NCBI RefSeq assembly: GCF_034119865.1
Contig: NZ_CP139421.1
Coordinates: forward strand, 1,922,001 to 1,986,000
Length of the DNA stretch: 64,000 nt
From: Algoriphagus sp. NG3
GTDB lineage: Bacteria; Bacteroidota; Bacteroidia; Cytophagales; Cyclobacteriaceae
Direction of reading: 5' to 3'
Shown: piece after piece, positions 26,469 through 36,394 of the stretch
Position numbering within the stretch: the stretch's first letter is position 1
Layout: each line of letters starts with the position of its first letter
Made by a program: the position numbers and the translations under genes
Notes under the pieces: generated by a model
What the model was told of the DNA's origin: nothing
Database searches by the model: none
What the model saw: the letters and a program-made list of their open reading frames with translations, nothing else

Positions 26469-28169
26469 TCACCAGTCAATTTTTATCAATGAGACGCCCT
26501 GAAGGGGAAGGGTGAATTCTGCGTTGATTTCACCTCCATCTATTGTCATGGACTGAGGATCACCCATTGTCTCCAGCTTGCCTGACTTTTCGAGTTCAGC
26601 TACCTGGGCCTGTGATGGATTCTGGGGCGAGCCCATTTCTTTCCATACCTGATAGGAATTGCTGTTTTCATCATCGATTCTATAATGTGTAAAAGTCACC
26701 TTGTCCGAGGGTACACCATTGACCTTTAGGTTTATCGAAGCAATATCTCCCTTGGTGTCTACATCATGGTAATTCCATATCATTACCGCTGCAGTGTTGG
26801 CGGCTTTGGATGCCAGAGCTCCTACATCTTCTTGATTTCGAATACTGGAATTCACCACCGAGTCCAATCCGTACATTTGATCGGAATCTACCAGTACACG
26901 CTTACCTTCCATCATGGCAAACATTCGAAAAACATTTAGAACCGGTTTATCGACCCCATTGGTAGCCAAATCACGAAAACCATGAAACCAAGGCTGGTCT
27001 TCAAACTCGAATGACCAGGTCACAGCTCCTTTGTAATTGACGCCGTACTTATCTGCCAATTCATATTTTCTGGCAAAAGATGCTGCGGTATAGCTTGAAT
27101 ACATCGTGCCATTCCTGTAGGCATTGGAGGGGTTGGTAGTTTCTCCACAAGCCGCACAGCCTTCCGGGTCAGACTCCCCAATGATGATAGGCAGGTCTTT
27201 AAACTTGGGATAAGAAGCAACAATTTTAAACCCCTCATCCAGATTGCGGAGATGCCGGCCCATATCCATTTGAACCACATCTCCTTCAATAAGTCTTGGT
27301 GCCCCCTTTGCATGGAAAAGAATTGCATCCAGTGGAGATCCTATCTCGCCTGTCACAAAGTTGGTCCCGGTGAGGCAATGCTGTAAGAAAGCATATAAGA
27401 ACCTCGCTCCTCTGGCACTTCCTGGCCCTGTGTCATTTGCCCCACCAATTATAGCGGTGGGAAGGGCGCGCTTGACCGCATCGGCTGTATAATCATATAA
27501 TTTTAAAAATTCGTCTATCGTCCCACCCCAATAAGGAGCATCCGGCTCATTCCATAGCTGCCAATACCAGCTTTCCACTTCTTCCTGACCATACCTGTCT
27601 ACACTATGTTTCACCCATTGGAAGATAAGCTCCGCCCACTTGTCATAATCATTTGGTGGATATCTCCATCCTGTATGGATGTCACCATAGGGATCTCCCG
27701 GCTTCCAAAAATGTTCATATGGCTCGGGCAGGGTGGAGAGCGCTTTGGGCATAAATCCAATTTCAACCAATGGCTTTGCCCCATTCTGGATATAAGTATC
27801 AAAAATCTTATCGATGATGGTCCAATCGTACACCGGATTACCATTCTCATCTTCCGTGTAAGCATTGGTAGAACCCCATTTAAATCTAGCGGTGCCATCT
27901 CCTGTCGTCAGAAGATTGTGCGCACGATAGTACACGGGCACAGGACTGAACTCACCTATCTCAGCGATCAACTTTTTCCCATCTTTCATATAGGTGTAAT
28001 TGGGTTCGTCGTATCCGAAAAAGGACCAAACAGGCTCCATCTCCCCTACCTCCTTGTCGAGATCCACGGAAATAGCCACCGCTCGCTCATCTTGTGCCCA
28101 GACAGCACTTGATGCGAGAGCACATACTATAGAAAGTGCGATTGTTAAAACTTTATTTTCAATTACCAT
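26469..28169 (-). CDS. GH39-like glycoside hydrolase, exported (paralog 1)
   Basis: The ATG at 28169 begins a signal peptide (MVIENKVLTIALSI to SSAVWAQ); the longer frame to 28244 has no better start. The mature 540-residue protein has a GH39-type TIM barrel with the acid/base glutamate in WYWQLWNEPDAPYWGG and the probable nucleophile in LPIIIGESDPEGCAAC, followed by a C-terminal beta domain. GH39 covers beta-xylosidases, iduronidases and arabino-oligosaccharide exo-enzymes, so the exact linkage is unknown. It is closely related to the next gene upstream (28275-30023). It lies between SusD/DUF3823 and the sugar-acid catabolic genes. Confidence 0.85.
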   Translation of the reverse strand: MVIENKVLTIALSIVCALASSAVWAQDERAVAISVDLDKEVGEMEPVWSFFGYDEPNYTYMKDGKKLIAEIGEFSPVPVYYRAHNLLTTGDGTARFKWGSTNAYTEDENGNPVYDWTIIDKIFDTYIQNGAKPLVEIGFMPKALSTLPEPYEHFWKPGDPYGDIHTGWRYPPNDYDKWAELIFQWVKHSVDRYGQEEVESWYWQLWNEPDAPYWGGTIDEFLKLYDYTADAVKRALPTAIIGGANDTGPGSARGARFLYAFLQHCLTGTNFVTGEIGSPLDAILFHAKGAPRLIEGDVVQMDMGRHLRNLDEGFKIVASYPKFKDLPIIIGESDPEGCAACGETTNPSNAYRNGTMYSSYTAASFARKYELADKYGVNYKGAVTWSFEFEDQPWFHGFRDLATNGVDKPVLNVFRMFAMMEGKRVLVDSDQMYGLDSVVNSSIRNQEDVGALASKAANTAAVMIWNYHDVDTKGDIASINLKVNGVPSDKVTFTHYRIDDENSNSYQVWKEMGSPQNPSQAQVAELEKSGKLETMGDPQSMTIDGGEINAEFTLPLQGVSLIKIDW

Positions 28170-28274
28170 TTTATAATTCTCTAAGTATTTTTTTATTGAA
28201 AGCAGCATGCCGATTTTCAGTACGTGTAACACATTGATAAACAACTGACTTTCCCTGATCAGTGCTAGAAAAGA

Positions 28275-30023
28275 TCACCATGTCAATCTAACTAAAGAGA
28301 CTCCCTGGCTAGGCAACTCAAATTCAATTTGAGCTTCCCCATTCTCTATCTTAATCCATTTGGGTGAAGTGAAAAGCTGAAGTTGTCCTGCCTCCTCCAG
28401 TTGCTTAATCTGCTCCTGGGTCGGATTTTGGGGCGAGCCCATGTCCTGCCATGCCTGATAGGAATTGCTGTGGTTTTTATCTATCCGGTAATGGTGCATC
28501 AAAACCTTGTCAGCCGGTATGCTTTCAAACCTTAGTGTAACGGGAGCCGCAGCTACTTCCTTATCGTCATCATGGTAGTTCCAGACCATGGCCGCCGCAG
28601 TGTTATTATCTATCGAGGCAAAAGCATTGATATCCTGTGCATCTCCGCGAACACTTGATTGGAGGATATTGTCCAGGTCGTAGGCTAACGCTCCATTTGT
28701 TCCGCCGGAAACTGACACCCGCTGTCCCCCCATCATGCCAAACATTCTGAACACGTTGAGTACTGGCTTATCTACACCATTGGTAGCCATATCGCGAAAA
28801 CCAGCAAACCATTTTTGGTCTTCAAATTCAAAGCCCCAGGTTACGGCACCTAAAAAATTGACCCCGTGACGATCGGCAAGCTCATATTTTCTGGCAAAGG
28901 AAGCCGCGGTATAACTTGAATACACGGTGCCATTTCTATAAGCATAATGCGGATAATCTTCCTCCGAGCAGGCAGCACATCCCTCTGGATCAGATTCTCC
29001 GATCACTATTGGCAAGTGCTTCAGTTCTGGATAGGAAGCTACTATTTCAAACCCTTTATTTATATCATTCAGCTGACTTCTAATACCCATCTGTACAATG
29101 CCATCAGCCAGTTTAGGGCTTCCTTTGGCATGGAAGGTGATAAAGTCGAGCGGAGAACCTGTTTTACCTGTCACATAATTTTTCCCTTTCGTAACATGAT
29201 CCAAAAACGTGGTCAAAAACTTCGCTGCTTTGTCCCAGCCTGGACCGGTAGATTCAGGCCCTCCTATCCTCGCAGTAGGTAAAGCTCTTTTTACAGCATC
29301 TGCTGTATAGTCGTACAGCTTGATATACTCTTCGGTAGTACCTCTCCAATAGCCGATATTCGGTTCATTCCATAGCTCCCAATACCATGATTCCACTTCT
29401 TCCTTTCCATATCTCTCCACACTGTGCGTGACCCACTGGAACACCAACTCAGCCCACTTATCGTAATCATTTGGAGGATATGACCAACCCGTATATATAT
29501 CATTATAATCGGCTCCAGGCTTCCAATAATGCCTGTAAGGTTCCGGCTGTGACGACAGCGCTTTCGGCATAAATCCAATCTGTGCAAAAGGCTTCATACC
29601 CCGATCGATGTAGGTATCGAATATTTGGTCAATTACTGTCCAATCATAGATAGGATTTCCCTCACTGTCTTCTGTGTAGGCGTTGGTAGAACCCCATTTT
29701 AAGGCTGCCCGTGGCCCTTCATCTGTGACAAGCAAGCTGTGCGCTCTCACGTACACAGGAACAGGGCTTAGATCTGCGATTTCTGAAAGAAGTTTCTTGC
29801 CATCCTTCATGTAGGTGTAATTTGGCTCATCATAGCCCCACCAAGCCCATGCAGGTTGCAATGGGCCTTTTTCCTCAGATAAGTCAATTTTTATATGTAC
29901 ATTTTCTTTACTCTCTTTAAGACTATCCTGTCCTAAAGAGGTGCCTATAAAAGCTAGGCTAAGACCTAGTGAAAGTGTGCAGCTCCGCATACTCATTAGT
30001 AATGGATTAGTTAACTTGTTCAT
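28275..30023 (-). CDS. GH39-like glycoside hydrolase, exported (paralog 2)
   Basis: The 582-residue protein has a signal peptide (to about residue 31, SLGQ). It has the same domain plan as its neighbour: shared blocks YDEPNYTYMKDGKKL, FKWGSTNAYTED (here LKWGS), WYWELWNEPNIGYW with the acid/base Glu, and IVIGESDPEGCAAC. Differences are spread over the whole length, which indicates an old tandem duplication rather than a recent copy. Sequences just upstream of both starts also share an A/T-rich TATTTTTTTATTG block. The two may cleave related but different side-chain linkages of the same glycan. Confidence 0.86.
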   Translation of the reverse strand: MNKLTNPLLMSMRSCTLSLGLSLAFIGTSLGQDSLKESKENVHIKIDLSEEKGPLQPAWAWWGYDEPNYTYMKDGKKLLSEIADLSPVPVYVRAHSLLVTDEGPRAALKWGSTNAYTEDSEGNPIYDWTVIDQIFDTYIDRGMKPFAQIGFMPKALSSQPEPYRHYWKPGADYNDIYTGWSYPPNDYDKWAELVFQWVTHSVERYGKEEVESWYWELWNEPNIGYWRGTTEEYIKLYDYTADAVKRALPTARIGGPESTGPGWDKAAKFLTTFLDHVTKGKNYVTGKTGSPLDFITFHAKGSPKLADGIVQMGIRSQLNDINKGFEIVASYPELKHLPIVIGESDPEGCAACSEEDYPHYAYRNGTVYSSYTAASFARKYELADRHGVNFLGAVTWGFEFEDQKWFAGFRDMATNGVDKPVLNVFRMFGMMGGQRVSVSGGTNGALAYDLDNILQSSVRGDAQDINAFASIDNNTAAAMVWNYHDDDKEVAAAPVTLRFESIPADKVLMHHYRIDKNHSNSYQAWQDMGSPQNPTQEQIKQLEEAGQLQLFTSPKWIKIENGEAQIEFELPSQGVSLVRLTW

Positions 30024-30163
30024 TGGTAAATATTTTTTTTATTGGAAATAGTAATAATGAAGCCGTGCTTGGATACTACAAAGCATAACCTTCCACCCCT
30101 CTTGTTTTATAAAGAGGTTCTATAAAATCAATTCGAAAAGATTGGTTAAATACTCAGAAGTGC

Positions 30164-30844
30164 TTAGTCAAGCATTATCTTTTGAGGAGATGAATAGAGC
30201 AATTCAGGAACATCACGGACTTTAAGCCCTAATCGTGCGAATACGTAGTTTCTTCCGTCCAAGGATGCAGGTATAGTCACTCCCATCGAAAATGGGCCAG
30301 ATACATCATCAATATCCGCTGCGTTCAAAGTGGCATTTGCTATATTGATATTCTGGTCCAATATGGTCGTTCTTCCAAGGTAAACCCTGACGAATTCCAG
30401 ATTTTCCTGATCAGTCACTTGTCGTAAATTAAAATCTGCTGTGATTTCAGAAGCCCCTTGTCTAGAAAAACCAACGTTTTCAAAGATGTAATAAGGGCTC
30501 ACTTGCACATCTACCTCAGCATTTCCCCTAACAGAAACATTGATTGTATCTGAGGTATATACCCAGGGAGCTCCACGAAGCATAGTGAGTTTATAATCTC
30601 CATCAAAAACCTTAGTAGAAAATGTACCATCCTGATTCACATAGACAGGAATTTTGGTAAAGAGGTCAAATCCCGGCTGCCATAATTCCAATTCTACTCC
30701 ATTAGACCTGACATTGATGGGAAGATCTTCGAAAATCACCTGACCGGTTAAAGTCGATTTTGGCTCTTCATAGTTATCTAGCTCACAACCACTAAGAAGA
30801 ACAAGTAAGCTAAGTGACAAAAACAAATATAGTTTAGAGTTCAT
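30164..30844 (-). CDS. DUF3823 lipoprotein of the SusCD locus
   Basis: The 226-residue protein has a lipobox LLSGC (Cys about 20) and the DUF3823 pattern: LTGQVIFEDLPINVRSNGVELELWQPGF, then VNQDGTFSTKVFDGDYKLT in the first beta-sandwich, and a second Ig-like domain ending VPELLYSSPQKI. These proteins are regularly encoded just after SusD and probably bind glycan or stabilise the surface complex. It lies 17 bp after the SusD stop. Confidence 0.88.
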   Translation of the reverse strand: MNSKLYLFLSLSLLVLLSGCELDNYEEPKSTLTGQVIFEDLPINVRSNGVELELWQPGFDLFTKIPVYVNQDGTFSTKVFDGDYKLTMLRGAPWVYTSDTINVSVRGNAEVDVQVSPYYIFENVGFSRQGASEITADFNLRQVTDQENLEFVRVYLGRTTILDQNINIANATLNAADIDDVSGPFSMGVTIPASLDGRNYVFARLGLKVRDVPELLYSSPQKIMLD

Positions 30845-30861
30845 TATTTCTTGGGTTAAAG

Positions 30862-32781
30862 TTAATGGAATGGATTTCTAACTATTTCAGGATTGTTGTT
30901 CAGTACATCCTGAGGGATTTGGGAGTAGTAATTACCTAGCCTAAAAAAGCGGGGTGCAATCTGTCTGGGAGCGGGAAATTTATCATAAACATATTTCCCA
31001 TGGTTTGGGTGGCCTGGACGGACAATCCTATAGCCAAACAACGCATAGTTCATGGCTTCTTTGCTTTCGGTATTACCATCCCAATACTCATGGGCAATTC
31101 TCCACCGCTTCAAATCCCATACCCTGTGATCCTCAAAAGCTAATTCCACTCTCCGCTCATTTCGGACACGATCCAACGTTAGTGAGGCAACTGTGAGAGT
31201 TTCTGGACTAAAACCGGCTCTCTCTCTTAGCGCATTGTAAAAGGAAACTGCCTCCGAACTTAAACCCAATTCAAATGCTGCTTCTCCTGCATTGAGATAA
31301 ACCTCAGCCAGTCTAAACCAGACCCACCATACATCACTTTGAATAGAACTGGTTGCGCCACTCGGAGATGAGTCGATGTATTTTCTGAGGTAAAAACCTG
31401 TTGCGGAAACATAATTTTCATTTCTCATTGGCCCATCAGCTCCTACCAGAGTGCCGTCATCCGAATAGGTGGAATTCAGAGTTCCTTCCACCCTGTCATA
31501 TTTATCTGCACCTTCATTCCACACATAGACCCCTGCCTGAAGATTGATAGGCTGACCAGCGAATGTAGCCCCAGGATAGATAATTGTTCCGTATAGCCTC
31601 GGATCCTTATTCTCAAAAATATCTTCTGGTTGATCGTAAAATATCCAGTTTTGCTGGCCAGCAGCCGTGTTACTTCCAGTTCCGGTTCCTCTAAGGCTAC
31701 CTTCAGTTCCATCTAAGTATTCGTAATCCTCTACTAAGTTCAGTGATGGGGATATTGCGGAGGAACCTGATACATTTGCGACATCCAGTCGTAAAGATCT
31801 GGGAATATTGTTTAAAGTAAAGGGATGTCTCAGCCCTTGGGAAGCACTATAATCAATGACCAGAATAGCCTCATTATTATTGGACTTTTGCGTGACTGCC
31901 TCATAGAAATTCTCCCCCAAATCCGGATTATTCTGATATAAACTGTAAACATTGCTATCTATGATCTCCTTTGCAGCTTCCAGTGAGCTTGCATAGTAAT
32001 CCACCGCCCTGCTGGACGGTATCCCTACTTCTCCACCTGGCAATGAAATCGGGTTTAAGGAATTGTATTTTGCCAATGAACCTGCATAAAGCATTGCCCT
32101 GCTCTTGAGTGCAAGTGCGGTGAAGCTATTGGCTCTCGTCTGGCTTCCTTCATTGCCCAGCTTATCCTTAATATCATCCAATTCGTCTCTGATAAAATCA
32201 TAAACAGCCTCTTCCGAATCTCTCGGTTGGCGAAGAGGAGACGGATCGCCACTAAAATCATAAATCAACTGTGTAGTAATGAGAGGAACCCCTCCCATTC
32301 GCTTCACTAATTCAAAATAATTCAAAGCTCTTAGAAACCTCAATTCTGCTATAAATTGCTCTTTTTGGGTAGTGCTAACTTTTGCCGACTCAGTTTTGCC
32401 TATGTTTTCAATGGCAAGGTTTATATCCCTGATCAGCGTATAGTTCCATAGGCTCCACCTGAGAAATGGATAGTTTATGATGTTGTTCCTGACTTCATAA
32501 TCGAAATTACTTACACCAGACCAGATCGCTTCGTCATAGGCAGCATAGTCCTTCCAGCCACAATAAACATCCGTTGCTCCGCAATTGCCCGTTTCCGTGA
32601 AATCAGTATGCTTTGGCAATCTGCTATACACATCAGAAATAACACTTGTAATCAATTCCGGGTCACTCCAAACCTGCTCATCAGTCAATATAGTCTGAGG
32701 TTCTCGTTCCAACCAGTCATCGCACGAGGCCAGTCCGACAACAGCAATTATCAATAAAATGTAATTGTATATACTTTTCAT
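30862..32781 (-). CDS. SusD/RagB-family surface glycan-binding lipoprotein
   Basis: The ATG at 32781 (MKSIYNYILL) is preferred over 32793, because it places a clean lipoprotein signal with lipobox LASC at residues 18-21. The 639-residue protein has the SusD plan: DDWLEREPQTILTDEQVW at the mature N-terminus, the TPR-like core ELRFLRALNYFELVKRMGG, and the C-terminal VRNERRVELAFEDHRVWDLKRW. It forms the lid of the SusC porin encoded 18 bp upstream. Confidence 0.95.
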   Translation of the reverse strand: MKSIYNYILLIIAVVGLASCDDWLEREPQTILTDEQVWSDPELITSVISDVYSRLPKHTDFTETGNCGATDVYCGWKDYAAYDEAIWSGVSNFDYEVRNNIINYPFLRWSLWNYTLIRDINLAIENIGKTESAKVSTTQKEQFIAELRFLRALNYFELVKRMGGVPLITTQLIYDFSGDPSPLRQPRDSEEAVYDFIRDELDDIKDKLGNEGSQTRANSFTALALKSRAMLYAGSLAKYNSLNPISLPGGEVGIPSSRAVDYYASSLEAAKEIIDSNVYSLYQNNPDLGENFYEAVTQKSNNNEAILVIDYSASQGLRHPFTLNNIPRSLRLDVANVSGSSAISPSLNLVEDYEYLDGTEGSLRGTGTGSNTAAGQQNWIFYDQPEDIFENKDPRLYGTIIYPGATFAGQPINLQAGVYVWNEGADKYDRVEGTLNSTYSDDGTLVGADGPMRNENYVSATGFYLRKYIDSSPSGATSSIQSDVWWVWFRLAEVYLNAGEAAFELGLSSEAVSFYNALRERAGFSPETLTVASLTLDRVRNERRVELAFEDHRVWDLKRWRIAHEYWDGNTESKEAMNYALFGYRIVRPGHPNHGKYVYDKFPAPRQIAPRFFRLGNYYSQIPQDVLNNNPEIVRNPFH

Positions 32782-32799
32782 TTTTGTAGTCATTTTGGG

Positions 32800-35700
32800 T
32801 TAAAGTGTAATATCAAAGCCAACTGAAATCACCCGTTGTGTAGGGTATCGCAAACCAGAATCTATTGCCAATTCTGGGTCGAGATTAATGTCTTTCATAT
32901 TATCGATACTGAAGAGATTGGATCCGTTCACATACAACCGTGCTGCATTTATCCCGATGGATGTAAGAATAGTCGGCGGTATAGAGTATCCCAGTTCCAC
33001 CCTTTTAAGTCTTAGGTAATTGACATTCCTTCTCCAAAAATCACTTTGTCTATAATTAGCATGTCCTGAATTCTGACGATGAACAGGATATTTCCCAGGT
33101 ACCCATTCACTGGTTGGGTCATACAAATCCTCCCTATGCCAGCGGTCATTTAATAACCACTCAGGGGAATTGTGCCCTCCCTGGAAAGGAAATTTAAGCT
33201 CCAGATTTTGGCTGAAAGAATAGAAACTACCTCCTGAAAAACCGAAGGAAAAATCAAATCCTTTGTATTCCATGGAACCATTAATTCCATAAGAGAGAAT
33301 AGGGTTGTCATAGAGATTATAGCCTATGGGACGCATATCCATTTGATTAATTATCCCATCACCATTTACATCATTGTAAATAAAATCCCCAGGTAATAGT
33401 GTTGAATTCCCCTGCGAGTCATTGTTGATCACATAGTTGTCAATTTCCTCCTGGGTCTGAAACCTGCCTATTACCTCATAACCGAATGAAACTCCAGCCC
33501 ATCTGTCCTGGGTGCCGTTGCGGTATTCATCCCATGAATTTCCGAATCTTGGCAGGTAAGGATCCAATATTCTGCGTCGTGCTAAGGTGGCATTTACGCC
33601 GAAAGAATATGTCACAGGCCCCTTATCTTCTCTAAAAGCAAGCATGCCTTCTACGCCTCTAAGAGCTTCAGATTCCAAATTCTCCAAAGGAAGAGTATAA
33701 CCTACCTCACTAGGCAAAAGCACATCATATTTGGCCGCAGGAAGCCCAGTCAAACGTCTTTCGAAAAGATCAAATTCTCCTGAAAGTTTGTTTTCAAATA
33801 GGGCAAAATCCAATCCTATATTGGTTGTAGTACTCTTAGCCCAACTAAGATTTGTAACAGGAATTCCCCTCGGTCTGGCTCCTGTCACCACATTTCCGTC
33901 TAAAAGATACTGGCTGGTTCTAAAATCCGCGCCAGCAAGATAACCCCATGGTGTGATGTTGACTTCTTGGCCTGCCTGTCCCCAGGATCCTCTTAGCTTA
34001 AGTTCAGTAAGAAAACCTAATTTCCCTTCCATAAACTCTTCTGCTATCACTCTCCACCCCACGGATACTCCGGGGAACAATCCCCAACGCTTATCCGGGT
34101 CGTAGAGGTAAGAGCCATCATACCTACCCAGCAGATCCAGTAGATACTTCTTTTTGTAATCGTATGAAAACTTGCCTACATAAGAGGTTCGGGCAGAGGT
34201 AGCCCAGGTATTGCTAAAATCATTAAGTTCAATAAAATTGATCAGGGGTGTGTAGTTATTTGAAGGTACAGCATCTATTCCAACATAATCGTTCTCTGTA
34301 TCAGCCATTTCAAAGGCTAATACACCGGCTATACTATGATTGGTAAAATCTCTTGAATACGATAACTGAATCTGCGAAAACCGCTCCACTAGAATGGTTC
34401 TGTTTTTAGTTCTTAATGGGCTTGCAAATCCATCAGTCACTATATATTCATCGGTTTCTGGATCATAGAGGTAAGCATCGTAACTAAATCTCTGCCTTTC
34501 GAAAGTGTTCAGTTTTCTGGAATAGGAATAAGTGGCTCTGGCAGTCAACCCAAAATCAAATTCATATTCAGCAAAGAAATTACCTGTAAAATTAGACCAT
34601 TGATCTTCTTGGAAACCTGCAATTTCCCTTGTGAATGTGGAAGGTAAGCGTGTAAGAAATCTTACATCACCATTGACATAGTCTGGGTTTCCATTTGCGT
34701 AGATATTCTCCATGGGCCAGGAACTGTTTGTTCCCAAAAGTGCATTCCAGATCGGATCATCTCTTCCCGGAATGGCTACATTGTCCCTGTTTTCAATTCT
34801 TGCACTGAGCTGGGTTCCAACTGATAATCCTTTATGAAGTCTTGCTCGTAGATTTGACTGTATATTAGTCCTATCAAACGTATGCCCTTTCATTAAATAA
34901 TCCTGTTTTACATGTCCGGCAGAAAAGAAATAAGTAATATCATCCGAACCTCCTGAGGCACTGGCATTAAGAGAATATTGGGCAGCATTCGGGTTGTTAA
35001 AAACATTGTTGTAATGATTATAGGATTCATACCCAGGCTCGGTGCCTAGCCTCCATTTTTCCAACTCCTCAGGAGATATGGTTGGAGTCTGTCCTCTATT
35101 TTGTTCGATTTCGGCTTGGGATCGCTTGAACATATAGGCATTAGCAGGCGGATCGAATGGAAAACGGGTATTATTTTGAATCCCATAATAGCCATTGAGC
35201 CTTATCACTGGTGGCTGGTTGGCCTTACCCCGCTTAGTGGTTACCAGTACTACCCCGTTTGCGGCCCGTATACCATAGATTGCTGCTGAAGCATCTTTAA
35301 GAATAGAAATTTTATCAATATCATTGATGTTCAAGTTATTGAATTGACCAGCAGATTGGGGGATCCCATCAATTACATAGAGGGGATTTCCCATATTCCG
35401 TATTTGTAATTGGGTATTTGACCCAGGTCTGGAATCCCCTTCATAGGAATTGGTCGTTCGCGCTGTCAAACCAGGTATTCTTCCTACCAAAGCTTCCGCT
35501 GAAGTGGTGGCGGTAGTCTTCTCAATATCCTTAGAGGTAACAGCACTAATAGCTCCTGTCATCTGAATCTTCTGCTGAGTACCATATCCAGTCACTACCA
35601 CCTCATCCAGCGTCTCATCATCATATTCTAATACTATCTCCAAATTGGTCTGGTTTCCCACCAAAATCTCTTGGGTAAGAAAGCCGATAAAAGAAAACCT

Positions 35701-36243
35701 TAGAACACCATTTTCAGGGACATTTATACTGAAAGATCCATCTACATCTGTTGCTGTTCCCTGTGTAGTACCTTTAACCAATACACTCACACCCGGCAAT
35801 GGTTCCCCTTCTGGGTCTATCACTACCCCTTTTATTAATTCTCTTGCAGAGGCTCTGGTTATTAATGTTCGATTAGTATGATCAGACTTTTTTACGTGTA
35901 TATTTTGATCGACTTGTTTAAAATTCAGCTTGTATTCCTTAGCTATTTCAAGCAGAAGGTTATAAAGACTTTCACCGTCACTGGTGAAGGAAATAGGAGG
36001 TAGATCTTTAATTTCCCTGGTCGCAAAAACAAAATTAAAGTCGGTGCTTTCTCCCAGGATCTGAAAAGCTTCTACAGCTGTTTTGCTCTTTACCGATAGA
36101 TGTACCTGAACCTCATCTATGCTTTTAACCTGAGCATTACCGTTCCAAGCCAAAAGCAGGCTCATGGTGAGGCATTGGAAGACAAAGGCAATGAAGAATA
36201 ATTTAGTCATGTATAGCACATGCTTTAATAGACATTTTTTCAT
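32800..36243 (-). CDS. SusC/RagA-family TonB-dependent transducer with STN domain
   Basis: The 1147-residue protein has a signal peptide, then an STN signalling domain (about 50-125, AVEAFQILGESTDFNFVFATRE and LLLEIAKEYKLNF). A carboxypeptidase-like domain follows (IKGVVIDPEGEPLPGVSVLV), then the plug with the TonB-box region DEVVVTGYGTQQK and NGVVLVTTKRGK. The beta-barrel ends RYPTQRVISVGFDITL. The STN domain means substrate arrival is reported to the FecR anti-sigma factor encoded just upstream, which releases the ECF sigma factor. It is paired with SusD. Confidence 0.96.
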   Translation of the reverse strand: MKKCLLKHVLYMTKLFFIAFVFQCLTMSLLLAWNGNAQVKSIDEVQVHLSVKSKTAVEAFQILGESTDFNFVFATREIKDLPPISFTSDGESLYNLLLEIAKEYKLNFKQVDQNIHVKKSDHTNRTLITRASARELIKGVVIDPEGEPLPGVSVLVKGTTQGTATDVDGSFSINVPENGVLRFSFIGFLTQEILVGNQTNLEIVLEYDDETLDEVVVTGYGTQQKIQMTGAISAVTSKDIEKTTATTSAEALVGRIPGLTARTTNSYEGDSRPGSNTQLQIRNMGNPLYVIDGIPQSAGQFNNLNINDIDKISILKDASAAIYGIRAANGVVLVTTKRGKANQPPVIRLNGYYGIQNNTRFPFDPPANAYMFKRSQAEIEQNRGQTPTISPEELEKWRLGTEPGYESYNHYNNVFNNPNAAQYSLNASASGGSDDITYFFSAGHVKQDYLMKGHTFDRTNIQSNLRARLHKGLSVGTQLSARIENRDNVAIPGRDDPIWNALLGTNSSWPMENIYANGNPDYVNGDVRFLTRLPSTFTREIAGFQEDQWSNFTGNFFAEYEFDFGLTARATYSYSRKLNTFERQRFSYDAYLYDPETDEYIVTDGFASPLRTKNRTILVERFSQIQLSYSRDFTNHSIAGVLAFEMADTENDYVGIDAVPSNNYTPLINFIELNDFSNTWATSARTSYVGKFSYDYKKKYLLDLLGRYDGSYLYDPDKRWGLFPGVSVGWRVIAEEFMEGKLGFLTELKLRGSWGQAGQEVNITPWGYLAGADFRTSQYLLDGNVVTGARPRGIPVTNLSWAKSTTTNIGLDFALFENKLSGEFDLFERRLTGLPAAKYDVLLPSEVGYTLPLENLESEALRGVEGMLAFREDKGPVTYSFGVNATLARRRILDPYLPRFGNSWDEYRNGTQDRWAGVSFGYEVIGRFQTQEEIDNYVINNDSQGNSTLLPGDFIYNDVNGDGIINQMDMRPIGYNLYDNPILSYGINGSMEYKGFDFSFGFSGGSFYSFSQNLELKFPFQGGHNSPEWLLNDRWHREDLYDPTSEWVPGKYPVHRQNSGHANYRQSDFWRRNVNYLRLKRVELGYSIPPTILTSIGINAARLYVNGSNLFSIDNMKDINLDPELAIDSGLRYPTQRVISVGFDITL

Positions 36244-36332
36244 ATCTTTAGGATCGTTTATTTAGGCTATTGTTATTGAATAAATGAACTAGGAATGGAG
36301 TTATTTTACAGAATCAGCTCCAATCCATATTA

Positions 36333-36364
36333 ATGGTCATAGGTGTTACAGCACCTGTGGCCAT
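36333..36364. other. Hairpin between FecR and SusC genes
   Basis: A 13-bp imperfect stem (ATGGTCATAGGTG with CACCTGTGGCCAT) and a 6-base loop fill part of the 151-bp spacer. On the plus strand the two non-canonical pairs are G-U and the stem is followed by TTTTTTC. On the minus (gene) strand they become C-A mismatches. It could limit read-through from the regulator into SusC or act as a plus-strand terminator. Its function is unproven. Confidence 0.4.
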
Positions 36365-36394
36365 TTTTTCAAAGTCAGTTTCCCATAGGCAAGT

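Noticed and set aside
27606..28112. 168-codon plus-strand frame over the GH39 gene
   Set aside because: It is antisense to a well-supported hydrolase, and its composition is that of a mirrored coding frame. It has no recognisable domain.
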